Shown: positions 8,395 to 16,635 of the stretch, one piece after another | Layout of the letters: each line of letters starts with the position of its first letter | Numbering within the stretch: position 1 is the first letter of the stretch | Origin: an uncultured Eubacteriales bacterium | Lineage (GTDB): Bacteria; Bacillota; Clostridia; Oscillospirales; Acutalibacteraceae | NCBI GenBank assembly: GCA_900316385.1 | Contig: ONCP01000002.1 | Coordinates: 1 to 64,000 of the forward strand | Reading direction: 5' to 3' | Length of the DNA: 64,000 nt | Made by a program: the position numbers and the translations under genes | The notes under the pieces: generated by a model | Seen by the model: only the letters and a program-made list of their open reading frames with translations | Database searches by the model: none | Told to the model about the DNA's origin: nothing

Positions 8395-9606
8395 ATGATG
8401 ACAATACCGTTCTCTCCTCCCGACATAGGGCAGGACGAGATTGACGCAGTTGCAGAGGTGCTAAGATCGGGTTGGATCACAACCGGACCCAAGACAAAGC
8501 TCCTTGAAAAACGAATCGGAGAATACTGCCACACGGGACAGGCTGTTTGCCTTTCCTCACAGACCTCCTGCGCAGAAATGACATTGAGGATCCTCGGCGT
8601 AGGCCCGGGAGACGAGGTTATCGTTCCCGCCTACACCTATACGGCGACCTGCTCAATCGTGTATCACGTCGGCGCAAAGGCGGTTATGATCGACTGCAAG
8701 CCGGGCACCTTTGAGATGGACTACGACAAGATGGAGGCTGCTATCAATGAGCGTACCAAGGTGATAATTCCCGTAGATCTGGCAGGCGTGGTCTGCGATT
8801 ATGACAGAATCTACGAGGCAGTCCGCAATCAGCGCGAGAAATTCCGCCCCAAGGGCAAGCTTCAGGAGCTTTTGGGCAGAGTTATCGTTATGGCGGACGC
8901 GGCTCATTCGCTCGGCGCCAGATGGCACGGTCAGATGTGCGGCGAGATCGCCGATTTCACTAACTTCTCGTTCCACGCAGTCAAGAATATGACGACCGCC
9001 GAGGGCGGCGCGGCAGTTCACAGACTTCGCGGAAGGATCGATGAGGAAAAAATCTATAAGCAGTATATGCTGTGGTCGCTTCACGGTCAGACCAAGGACG
9101 CTCTAGCAAAGAATCAGGGCGCCTCGTGGGAGTATGACGTTGTGAATACACAGTATAAGTGTAATATGCCCGATATCCTCGCGGCGGTCGGTCTGGCTCA
9201 GCTTGACCGATATGAGGGAATGCTTGCCCGACGTCACGAGCTTATCAAGAGATATGACGAGGCGTTCAAGGAGCTCGACATCCAGACTCTCCGCCACACA
9301 GGCGAGAATCACAGAAGCTCGGGACACCTTTACTTCGTACGTTTCCTCGGCAAGGACGCGGCATTCAGAAACGAGTTTTACAACCGTATGGCGGAAAAGG
9401 GCGTAATGTGCAACGTCCACTTTAAGCCTCTTCCCATGCTTTCGGCGTACAAGAACAAGGGCTTTGATATCAAGGACTATCCCTACGCCTATAATATGCA
9501 CAAGAACCAGCTTACTCTTCCGATGAATTCGACCATCACGGATGATGAAGCGCAATATGTAATAGATACCTTCAAAGAAGTCTACGACAGTATGATCAAC
9601 AGATAA
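8395..9606 (+). CDS. DegT/DnrJ/EryC1/StrS-family PLP aminotransferase
   Basis: A 403-residue pyridoxal-phosphate aminotransferase of the nucleotide-sugar (DegT/ArnB/WecE) family, cytoplasmic. The N-terminus has the family pattern IPFSPPDIGQDE with GWITTGPKTK; QTSCAEM, the Asp/His region VMADAAHSLG and the PLP lysine in FHAVKNMTTAEGG are present. Such enzymes make amino sugars for surface polysaccharides, but no nucleotide-sugar dehydratase lies beside it, so the substrate is undefined. Two adjacent ATG codons (8395, 8398) are possible starts behind AAGGGG. It has its own promoter, and the SleB-like gene follows after 29 bases, perhaps in the same transcript. Confidence 0.92.
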   Translation: MMTIPFSPPDIGQDEIDAVAEVLRSGWITTGPKTKLLEKRIGEYCHTGQAVCLSSQTSCAEMTLRILGVGPGDEVIVPAYTYTATCSIVYHVGAKAVMIDCKPGTFEMDYDKMEAAINERTKVIIPVDLAGVVCDYDRIYEAVRNQREKFRPKGKLQELLGRVIVMADAAHSLGARWHGQMCGEIADFTNFSFHAVKNMTTAEGGAAVHRLRGRIDEEKIYKQYMLWSLHGQTKDALAKNQGASWEYDVVNTQYKCNMPDILAAVGLAQLDRYEGMLARRHELIKRYDEAFKELDIQTLRHTGENHRSSGHLYFVRFLGKDAAFRNEFYNRMAEKGVMCNVHFKPLPMLSAYKNKGFDIKDYPYAYNMHKNQLTLPMNSTITDDEAQYVIDTFKEVYDSMINR

Positions 9607-9635
9607 CGCTCTTGATTTTGTAAAGGAATGAGATT

Positions 9636-10454
9636 GTGAAAGAGCTGTTAGAGAAACGGATGAACTTAATACTTTTGGCGGCGGTGCTGATAGTTGCCCT
9701 CGCGATCGGTATTCCGACGGGCTTCCGCAGCTGCTCGACCTCGACCTCGACCAGCGAGATCCCTACCACGGCTCCCGTCACCTCGTCTCCCGACGAGGAG
9801 GACACGACCTCACCCACCGAGAAGGCGACCGTTATCGAGGCGACCGTTAAGGTGGCAAAGAAAAAGGCAAACAAGCCTAAATCCGAAAAAGCCGAAAAAA
9901 CGACTAAAGCCTCCGAGGAAACTAAGGCAACGGAAGCCGAAACAACGACCGAGCCGACCGAAGAAACCACGGAGCCAAGGATTTTCGCGACAGCGGAGCC
10001 TGTTGAGTACGCGGCTTCCTACGATGATCAGTGGGACGCGGGCTTTTTGGTCGCGATAGATAATCCCGACGAAGATTACTACTGTCCTCACGTCGAGCTT
10101 ACCGACAAAAACCGCGATCTGCTTGAAAGACTTTGTATGGGAGAGTACGGCTCAGGCGGCTTTACGGGTGCGGCAATGATAGCTCAAGCGGTCAAAAACG
10201 CCATGTATTACTACGGCTATACCGACGTGGCTACGGTTATTTCGGAATTGCATTACACGGGCTCTACCTCGATCGAGGCGACAAAGAGCGTCAAAGACGC
10301 CGTTACCTATGTTTTTGATATGGACAAGGACGCGATCCAGCACCGTATACTCTATATGTATAACCCAAAGCTGATGAGCGAGGGCTTCTCCGATTTTCAT
10401 GAAACCCAGCGCTACATATGCAATTTCGGCGACGTAAGATTCTTTGACGATTAA
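9636..10454 (+). CDS. Membrane-anchored SleB-like cell-wall hydrolase
   Basis: A 272-residue exported protein. A basic N-terminus and hydrophobic helix (~9-28) are followed by a low-complexity linker of Thr, Ser, Glu, Pro and Lys (~30-117) that could span the cell wall. Residues ~150-270 resemble the SleB/CwlJ cell-wall hydrolase fold (hydrolase_2): DLLERLCMGEYGSGGFTGAAMIAQAV, with the family Glu-containing first motif, then LYMYNPKLMSEG and FGDVRFF near the end. Family membership is inferred from this pattern; the motif is GEYG rather than the usual AEARGE, so activity needs testing. GTG 9636 is the start, with AAGGAA upstream. It ends at a long bidirectional terminator. Confidence 0.6.
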   Translation: MKELLEKRMNLILLAAVLIVALAIGIPTGFRSCSTSTSTSEIPTTAPVTSSPDEEDTTSPTEKATVIEATVKVAKKKANKPKSEKAEKTTKASEETKATEAETTTEPTEETTEPRIFATAEPVEYAASYDDQWDAGFLVAIDNPDEDYYCPHVELTDKNRDLLERLCMGEYGSGGFTGAAMIAQAVKNAMYYYGYTDVATVISELHYTGSTSIEATKSVKDAVTYVFDMDKDAIQHRILYMYNPKLMSEGFSDFHETQRYICNFGDVRFFDD

Positions 10455-10470
10455 AACCAAAGCAAAAAAG

Positions 10471-10510
10471 ACGGCTCAAAACCCGTTACGGGTTTTGAGC
10501 CGTTGTTATA
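10471..10510. terminator. Bidirectional rho-independent terminator
   Basis: CGGCTCAAAACCCGT (10472-10486) is the exact inverse of 10488-10502, giving a near-uninterrupted stem between convergent genes. A T-rich stretch follows on the plus strand, and an A run at 10460-10470 supplies the tail for the minus strand. Confidence 0.9.
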
Positions 10511-10526
10511 TTTCAAAGCAGCTTTG

Positions 10527-11462
10527 TTATCTTCTTGAAAGTATTTCCTTCGCGATATATACAGGCCTTCCCTTGCTTTGGATATAAGTTTTGGCAAGGT
10601 ATGAGCCGATAATACCGATACAGAAAAGCTGTAATCCGCCGAAGAACAGGATCAGCGTAACAATGGTAGCGTAACCGCTGAACGCCTGATTGAAGAAAAT
10701 CCTCTGGATGATTACTACGATCAGGTAAACGATCGAAGCGAAGGTCGCCAAACCGCCGATGTAGGTCGCGATGCTGAGCGGCTTGGTGGAGAACGCCGAA
10801 ATTCCGCTCAGAGCGTATTTAACAAGCTTTCTGAAGCCCCACTTTGTTTCGCCCGCGTTGCGCTCCTGAACCTCGTAGGGGATAAACTTGGTATTGAAGC
10901 CGATCCAGCTGAAAATACCCTTTGAAAAGCGGTGATATTCGCTCATCTGGAGGATAGCTTCGGCGACGTTCCTTTTGAAGGTCCTGAAATCACTCGCGTC
11001 GGCGTGAAGCTCGACTTCGCTGAGCATATTGATAACCTTGTAGAAGCCCGTTTTAAAGCCTGTCATGATAGAGCTTTCCTTACGCTTGTCCTGATAAGCG
11101 GCGACGCAGTCGTACTCGGGCTCGGTTTCCAGAATATCAAGCATTTCAAGCACAACCTCTGGGCGCTGCTGCAGGTCTGCGTCGATCAGCGACACATAAT
11201 CGCCGACACAGTTCTTTAACCCGGCGTAAATCGCGCTTTCCTTGCCGAAGTTGCGGCTGAAGGAAACGACGGTAATGTTGCTCTCGGTTTTTTCGTTGTA
11301 AAGCTTTTTCAGACGGCTAAGCGTCTCGTCCTTACTACCGTCGTTAACAAAAACAAATTCGTAATCAAAGCCCTTGCCCGCGAAAGCCTTGACGCATTCC
11401 TCGTAAAAGAGCTCAACATTATCCTGCTCGTTGTAGCAGGGAACAACTAAAGAAAGTTTCAT
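10527..11462 (-). CDS. Family 2 glycosyltransferase, GtrB/CsbB-like (polyprenyl-phosphate sugar synthase)
   Basis: A 311-residue membrane glycosyltransferase. The N-terminal GT-A domain has LSLVVPCYNEQDN, the nucleotide-sugar DXD-type motif LIDADLQQRPE and RNFGKESAI; two C-terminal membrane helices (~230-255 and ~265-290) match the GtrB/CsbB/DPM1 group, which loads a sugar onto undecaprenyl phosphate at the inner membrane face. ATG 11462 is chosen because GAGGAGTG lies just upstream; a 12-codon longer frame lacks one. It stands alone here, but GtcA- and YfhO-like genes at 40-44 kb are the expected partners for lipid-linked sugar transfer to wall polymers (inference). Confidence 0.9.
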   Translation of the reverse strand: MKLSLVVPCYNEQDNVELFYEECVKAFAGKGFDYEFVFVNDGSKDETLSRLKKLYNEKTESNITVVSFSRNFGKESAIYAGLKNCVGDYVSLIDADLQQRPEVVLEMLDILETEPEYDCVAAYQDKRKESSIMTGFKTGFYKVINMLSEVELHADASDFRTFKRNVAEAILQMSEYHRFSKGIFSWIGFNTKFIPYEVQERNAGETKWGFRKLVKYALSGISAFSTKPLSIATYIGGLATFASIVYLIVVIIQRIFFNQAFSGYATIVTLILFFGGLQLFCIGIIGSYLAKTYIQSKGRPVYIAKEILSRR

Positions 11463-11502
11463 AACAGCACTCCTCTTTATTATCTCAAAATAATACATTA
11501 TA

Positions 11503-11530
11503 ATTTTATCACAAATTTATATAATGTCAA
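11503..11530 (-). promoter_or_regulatory. Promoter of the CsbB-like glycosyltransferase gene
   Basis: On the minus strand, TTGACA (11525-11530), 16-base spacer, TAAAAT (11503-11508). Confidence 0.65.
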
Positions 11531-11534
11531 CTTA

Positions 11535-11563
11535 TTGTTTTATTTAGTTTAGTGTGGTAGAAT
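11535..11563 (+). promoter_or_regulatory. Promoter of the metF-metH operon
   Basis: TTGTTT at 11535-11540, 17-base spacer, TAGAAT at 11558-11563. Only 36 bases remain before metF, so there is no room for a SAM riboswitch or T-box. Confidence 0.55.
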
Positions 11564-11599
11564 AGTAATACCAATCGACTGAATTATGAAGGTGATCAT

Positions 11600-12457
11600 A
11601 TGAATATTTCGGATATGTATAAAAGCGGCAAAACCGTGCTTTCGTTCGAGGTGTTTCCGCCCAAGAAAACCTCGCCGATCGAGTCGGTGTACGGCGCTCT
11701 TGACGAGCTTACTGCGCTGAACCCTGCCTATATCAGCGTTACCTACGGTGCGGGCGGTACCGCGGCGGACAATACTATCGCGATAGCGTCCAGGATACGC
11801 AACACCTACAATATTGAAACGATCGCTCACCTTACCTGTGTCAACAGCGACAGAAATCAGGTGAAGGATGTGCTCGAGAAGCTGAGAGAGAATAATATTG
11901 ACAACGTTCTTGCCTTGCGCGGCGACAGGATCCCCGACGTTGAGCCTAAAACCGATTTCAGATACGCAAGCGAGCTCACCGCGTTTATCAAGGAGCTCGG
12001 CGGCTTTCATATCGCAGGCGCGTGTTACCCTGAAACTCATCCCGAAGCCCCCGACGACGTAACGGATATCATAAACCTCAAAAAGAAGGTTGACGCGGGA
12101 GCGGAATTTCTGATTTCTCAGCTCTTTTTCGACAACGATATTTTTTATAAATTCCAAAAGCGCTGTCTGATCGCAGGGATAAACGTCCCGATCGAGGCGG
12201 GAATTATGCCTGTCATTAATAAAAACCAGATCCAGCGTATGGTTTCGCTTTGCGGCGCCTCTCTGCCCTCAAAGTTCTCGAAGATAATGACGCGCTTCGG
12301 CGACAATCCCGAGGCGCTACGCGACGCGGGTATCGCCTATGCGATCGATCAGTGCGTAGACCTGATATCCAGCGGAGTCAGCGGTATACACCTCTACACA
12401 ATGAACAACCCGTACGTCGCGCGAAAAATCACCGAGGCTATCGGCAAGCTGTTATGA
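11600..12457 (+). CDS. metF: 5,10-methylenetetrahydrofolate reductase
   Basis: MetF reduces 5,10-methylene-THF to 5-methyl-THF, the methyl donor for methionine synthase. The 285-residue length and TIM-barrel motifs fit: SFEVFPPKK near residue 14, SVTYGAGG, HLTCVNSDRNQV, NVLALRGDRIP, FHIAGACYPETHPEA and ISQLFFDND. FAD is the expected cofactor. AAGGTGATC precedes the ATG. The stop overlaps the next start in ATGA, so the reactivation protein and MetH downstream are translationally coupled, giving a compact methyl-THF-to-methionine operon. Confidence 0.97.
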   Translation: MNISDMYKSGKTVLSFEVFPPKKTSPIESVYGALDELTALNPAYISVTYGAGGTAADNTIAIASRIRNTYNIETIAHLTCVNSDRNQVKDVLEKLRENNIDNVLALRGDRIPDVEPKTDFRYASELTAFIKELGGFHIAGACYPETHPEAPDDVTDIINLKKKVDAGAEFLISQLFFDNDIFYKFQKRCLIAGINVPIEAGIMPVINKNQIQRMVSLCGASLPSKFSKIMTRFGDNPEALRDAGIAYAIDQCVDLISSGVSGIHLYTMNNPYVARKITEAIGKLL

Positions 12458-13098
12458 TAAAGCTGGAAAAGATCAACCGCGCAGAAACGCTCAGGTACCT
12501 TGGCAACTCATCCGCTTCCGTTGACGGGAGGATGACCGCGTTGCTTGACAAGTGCGAGGGCGAGCTGCTCGGAGCGCTGAATATAAAATATTTATACAAA
12601 ATCCTGCCCGCGAAGGACTGTCCGATCATTGTCGGCGAGTCCGCGCGGGCTCACCTTGAGGGCTGCGACAGGCTGTGCGCGGTCTGTCTGACGCTCGGCG
12701 CCGAGGTTGACAAGCTTATCCGTCAGGCAAGCGTCAGAGATATGGCGGAGGCGGTCGCGCTCGACGCTATGGCAAGCTCTGCTGTGGAGAGCGCTCTATG
12801 CGAGCTTGACGAGGTTATCGCCGCCGAAAGCCGCGGCAGTTTTCTTACGTGGCGTTTTTCCCCAGGCTACGGAGATTATCCTCTGGAGCTTCAGCGGGAG
12901 CTGTTAACAATGCTGGACGCTCAACGCAAAATCGGACTCTGCGCCGACGACAGCTCTGTTTTGACCCCGTCTAAGTCTGTTACCGCGATCATGGGCTTGA
13001 GCGGGACGCCCTTGGAAAAGCGGCGGCAGGGCTGCGCGGTCTGCAATATGAAAGAAAAATGTAAATTCCGAAAGGCGGGAACACGCTGTGAATTTTAA
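12454..13098 (+). CDS. Stand-alone methionine synthase reactivation (activation-domain) protein
   Basis: A 214-residue protein matching the C-terminal AdoMet-binding reactivation domain that is fused to MetH in Proteobacteria. Visible signs are RFSPGYGDYPLELQ, the family's R-x-x-PGYG AdoMet-binding motif, and TPSKSVTAIMGLSG; the C-terminus carries a Cys cluster GCAVCNMKEKC and a final Cys. It should restore the oxidised cob(II)alamin of MetH using AdoMet and an electron donor. ATG 12454 overlaps the metF stop by four bases and its own end overlaps metH by 11 bases, so the split domain is made together with its target. The Cys cluster might hold a metal (inference). Confidence 0.88.
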   Translation: MIKLEKINRAETLRYLGNSSASVDGRMTALLDKCEGELLGALNIKYLYKILPAKDCPIIVGESARAHLEGCDRLCAVCLTLGAEVDKLIRQASVRDMAEAVALDAMASSAVESALCELDEVIAAESRGSFLTWRFSPGYGDYPLELQRELLTMLDAQRKIGLCADDSSVLTPSKSVTAIMGLSGTPLEKRRQGCAVCNMKEKCKFRKAGTRCEF

Positions 13099-15460
13099 CG
13101 ATCTGATGAAAAACGAATATATACTTCTCGACGGAGCGATGGGCACAATGCTCCAAAAAAGCGGATTGAAGCTCGGCGAGATTCCCGAGACGTTAAACAT
13201 TGAGAGCCCCGATACGGTTATTGATATTCACAGGCAATATCTTGAAGCTGGCGCTAGCATTATAGCCGCTAACACCTTCGGAGCGAACGGATACAAGCTC
13301 AAGAACTGCCCGTATTCCGTAGATGAGATCATAAAGGCAGGGATAAAAAACGCGAAAGAGGCTGTCGGAGACAGGGCGCTTGTCGCGCTTGATATCGGTC
13401 CCGTCGGTCAGCTGCTTGAACCCGCGGGCAGTCTGAGCTTTGATAAGGCTTACGACTATTTTAAGGAAGAGATACTTGCGGGAAATGAAGCTGACGTTAT
13501 TTATTTCGAGACCTTTACCGATCTGCTTGAGGTAAAGGCGGGCGTGCTCGCCGCAAAGGAGAACAGCGACAAGCCCGTTATAGTGTCGATGACCTTTGAA
13601 AAAAACGGCAGGACCTTCGCGGGAGCCTCGGTCAGAAGCGCCGCGCTTACGCTTTCAGGCCTCGGTGTAGACGCGCTGGGCGTAAACTGCTCGCTCGGGC
13701 CCGAGGAGCTGGAGCCGATCGTCAGAGAATTTACCGCATGGACTCAGCTTCCGATCTTCGTTAAGCCGAACGCGGGACTGCCTGATCCTAACTCAAACGA
13801 ATACGACGTTTCGCCCGAGCAGTTCGCTGATTGTATGGACAGGCTCGCAGACCTCGGAACCGTCAAGCTTATCGGCGGCTGTTGCGGAACAACGCCCGAG
13901 TACATCAAAAAGCTCGGCGAGAAAATAAAGAATAAGACCAAATCAAACGGAGATCATATAAAAGCCTCGAAAAAGAAATTCGCTGTTTGCTCGGGCACTA
14001 CCGCCGTTGAGCTAAGCGAGCCGAGAATAATCGGAGAAAGGATCAACCCCACGGGCAAAAAGCTCTTTAAGGAAGCGCTCAAAAATAACGACATCGACTA
14101 TATCCTTTCTCAGGCGATAAGTCAGGTCGAGGCGGGAGCGGACATTCTTGACGTAAACGTCGGTTTGCCCGAAATCGACGAGACCGAAATGCTCGTCAGA
14201 GTTGTAAAGGCGCTCCAATCCGTCGTGGATGTTCCTCTCCAGCTTGATTCGACAAAGCCCGAAACGCTTGAGGCCGCGCTCAGGATATACAACGGAAAGC
14301 CGATCGTAAATTCCGTCAACGGCGAAGCAAAGTCGCTTGCCTCAATATTGCCGCTTGTTAAGAAGTACGGAGCGGCGGTCGTCGGGCTTACTTTAGACGA
14401 AAACGGTATCCCGAAAACCGCGGAGGGGCGTTTTGAGATCGCCGAAAGGATCGTAAACGCCGCGAAAGCGCACGGGATCGACCCCGAGGACGTTTATATC
14501 GACTGCCTCACGCTCACCGTTTCGGCAGAGCAGTCGGGCTGCCGTGAAACGCTCAAAGCGCTTCACAGGGTCAAAACCGAGCTTGGATGTAAAACCTGTC
14601 TCGGTGTTTCAAATATCAGCTTCGGTCTCCCGAACCGTCCGCTTGTCAACCATATTTTCCTTACTATGGCGCTTGAGGAGGGGCTTGACCTTCCGATCAT
14701 CAATCCAAACGACGAGGATATGACTGGCGCGGTCAGAGCCTACAAGGTGCTCGCCGATATTGACAAAAATTCAACCGAGTTCATCGCTCATTATAACGAC
14801 GTAAAAACCGAAAAACCTGTCATAAGATCCTCGCGGATCACGCTCGCAGACGCGGTGAGAAACGGGCTGAAAGGCGAGGCCGCCGCGATAACCGAGAAGG
14901 AGCTCGAAAAAACCGACGCTATGGAGCTTGTGAACAATGAGCTGATCCCCGCTCTGGACAAGGTGGGCGAGGATTTTGAGAAGGGAAAGATATTTCTTCC
15001 TCAGCTCATTCAAAGCGCGAACGTGGCTCAGCAGTGCTTCGAAGTCATCAAGAAAAACCTTGCAAAAACAGACGCACAGCCCGTCAGCAAGGGAAAAATC
15101 ATCCTTGCGACGGTCAAGGGCGATATCCATGATATCGGTAAGAATATCGTCAAGGTTTTGCTCGATAATTACGGCTACACCGTCGTTGACCTGGGCAGGG
15201 ACGTAGCTCCCGAGCTGGTCGTAAAGACAGCGTTGGAAATGGATATCAGGGCGATCGGACTTTCGGCGCTGATGACCACCACGCTCAAAAGTATGGAGGA
15301 GACCATAGCTCTCGTCAAAAGCACCAAGGGGCTTGAGGACTGCGTGTTCCTCGTGGGCGGAGCCGTGCTCACGCCCGAGTACGCCGCGAAGATCGGCGCG
15401 GATTACTATTGCCGAGACGCTAAGGAAAGCGTAGACGCCGCTAAAAAAATCTTCGGCTAG
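13088..15460 (+). CDS. metH: Cobalamin-dependent methionine synthase lacking the activation domain
   Basis: MetH transfers a methyl group from methyl-THF through cob(I)alamin to homocysteine. In order: homocysteine domain (~1-300) with GAMGTMLQ and zinc ligands at C201 and C265/C266 (GGCCGTTPEYI); methyl-THF domain (~305-570) starting IIGERINPTGKK; B12 cap and binding domains (~580-790) with DIHDIG at 679-684, whose His binds cobalt. The usual C-terminal reactivation domain is absent, making it ~790 rather than ~1220 residues; the gene immediately upstream supplies it. The start is GTG 13088, inside the upstream gene. A strong terminator follows. Confidence 0.97.
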   Translation: MNFNDLMKNEYILLDGAMGTMLQKSGLKLGEIPETLNIESPDTVIDIHRQYLEAGASIIAANTFGANGYKLKNCPYSVDEIIKAGIKNAKEAVGDRALVALDIGPVGQLLEPAGSLSFDKAYDYFKEEILAGNEADVIYFETFTDLLEVKAGVLAAKENSDKPVIVSMTFEKNGRTFAGASVRSAALTLSGLGVDALGVNCSLGPEELEPIVREFTAWTQLPIFVKPNAGLPDPNSNEYDVSPEQFADCMDRLADLGTVKLIGGCCGTTPEYIKKLGEKIKNKTKSNGDHIKASKKKFAVCSGTTAVELSEPRIIGERINPTGKKLFKEALKNNDIDYILSQAISQVEAGADILDVNVGLPEIDETEMLVRVVKALQSVVDVPLQLDSTKPETLEAALRIYNGKPIVNSVNGEAKSLASILPLVKKYGAAVVGLTLDENGIPKTAEGRFEIAERIVNAAKAHGIDPEDVYIDCLTLTVSAEQSGCRETLKALHRVKTELGCKTCLGVSNISFGLPNRPLVNHIFLTMALEEGLDLPIINPNDEDMTGAVRAYKVLADIDKNSTEFIAHYNDVKTEKPVIRSSRITLADAVRNGLKGEAAAITEKELEKTDAMELVNNELIPALDKVGEDFEKGKIFLPQLIQSANVAQQCFEVIKKNLAKTDAQPVSKGKIILATVKGDIHDIGKNIVKVLLDNYGYTVVDLGRDVAPELVVKTALEMDIRAIGLSALMTTTLKSMEETIALVKSTKGLEDCVFLVGGAVLTPEYAAKIGADYYCRDAKESVDAAKKIFG

Positions 15461-15490
15461 GAGCGTTTCGCAACCGAAGAATATGAAAAA

Positions 15491-15527
15491 AAATCAGCGC
15501 AATACAAACGATTGCGCTGATTTTTTT
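15491..15527 (+). terminator. Rho-independent terminator of the met operon
   Basis: AAATCAGCGCAAT (15491-15503) pairs perfectly with ATTGCGCTGATTT (15511-15523), followed by a T run to 15527. Confidence 0.95.
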
Positions 15528-15744
15528 GGATGAAATTGTGTGAACTGCTTATTGCAGTGTGTGCCGCGCCTCTTTAGCGCAATTATATTCTACAACAAAT
15601 CAACGGAAAAATCAACAAATCTACCATAATGTAATCGCGTAATGGATAATCTGTAAGAGTTAATTCTTTAATGAATAATAAGGGAACAAAAGGGTAACAT
15701 TTTGTTACGAACAATAGTTCGAGGTTAAAAAAGAATTACATATA
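15528..15744. other. AT-rich intergenic region between convergent genes, with two small hairpins
   Basis: No gene is visible. Near the ansA end are GTAACA-TTT-TGTTAC (15694-15708) and CGAAC-AATA-GTTCG (15709-15721). Read on the minus strand, the first is followed by CCCTTTTG, so it may act as a weak ansA terminator. The rest is AT-rich without clear structure. Confidence 0.4.
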
Positions 15745-16635
15745 TTATGCCGAATACTGTTGCCATAGACTGATATAGGCATAAACAGGGGAGCTTTTCG
15801 GAAGGATATTGAGCCCCAGCTCCGAATATACGGCGGTTGATTCGTATTGGATCCGCTCGTCAACGCCCGTTACATAGATCGGCAGCTGCGAATTTTTGCA
15901 AAAATCAATAAAAGCGGAGTTTTCTGTCGGGAGGGTCCCGCTGTGATATGTTTCGAGCAAGATCGCCTTGTAACCGTCCGCGCGCGGAGGAAGAATTGCG
16001 GGATAAGCCCTCATATACAAAACGGGCGAGCTTTTGCTGAAACCGATCCGACCGAGAGACGCGCGCCGTGACGGTTCCGAAACGCGCCTGAATACGCCGT
16101 TCTCAAAATATCCGAAGCACCCTTCGAGAGCTTCAAGCCTGTCGGAGTAGCTTTGGTGAGGAAGCAGACGATCTCCGAGATGTATCTCGGGCAGGCAGTT
16201 TTCGTTGCGGTAGCTGACAAACACGCCGCCGATTTTTTGTTTGATGAACTCGACCGCGTATTTTAGATTATCGCGTCCGTTCGATCTCGGATCGTCAAGC
16301 GTGTAGTTTCCCGAAACGAGCACAACGGGAGCGTCGGCGCCGCCGTAAGCGAGCGCGAGAGCCGCGGCGGAGTACTGGAGCGTGTCGGTGCCGTGAAGAA
16401 TTATTATTCCGTCGTAATCCTTTTCAAGCGCGTCGCCTGTGGCTTCGCATAGAGCGGTGAGCGTGCTTCCGTCAAGCTGCTCGGAAAGAATAGTGAACGG
16501 ATCGAACGTTTCAAGCTCCGCCTCGCCGCCTATCAGATCAAGAAGCTCGTCCCTGCGAGACTGTGAAAGAGATATATAGCCGTCCTTCGGAGCGCTCAGA
16601 ATAGTTCCGCCCGTGATAATGACAGCGAGCCTCAT
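15745..16635 (-). CDS. ansA: L-asparaginase, type I-like (cytoplasmic)
   Basis: A 296-residue asparaginase/glutaminase-family enzyme that hydrolyses L-asparagine to aspartate and ammonia. Both catalytic Thr regions are visible: VIITGGTI at residues 5-12 and IILHGTDTLQY at about 77-87; VLVSGNYTLDDPRSNGRDNL follows the family pattern. There is no signal peptide, pointing to a cytoplasmic enzyme. The ATG overlaps the stop of the upstream FN3-protein gene in a four-base ATGA, so it is probably translationally coupled to a secreted protein, an odd pairing. Glutaminase or other amidohydrolase specificity is possible. Confidence 0.88.
   Translation of the reverse strand: MRLAVIITGGTILSAPKDGYISLSQSRRDELLDLIGGEAELETFDPFTILSEQLDGSTLTALCEATGDALEKDYDGIIILHGTDTLQYSAAALALAYGGADAPVVLVSGNYTLDDPRSNGRDNLKYAVEFIKQKIGGVFVSYRNENCLPEIHLGDRLLPHQSYSDRLEALEGCFGYFENGVFRRVSEPSRRASLGRIGFSKSSPVLYMRAYPAILPPRADGYKAILLETYHSGTLPTENSAFIDFCKNSQLPIYVTGVDERIQYESTAVYSELGLNILPKSSPVYAYISLWQQYSA

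Noticed and set aside
11500-11600. SAM riboswitch or T-box before metF
   Set aside because: The gap holds only divergent promoters and a 36-base leader, too short for either element.
15461-15744. Small RNA gene between metH and ansA
   Set aside because: Apart from the metH terminator and two tiny hairpins the stretch is AT-rich without promoter or stable fold.
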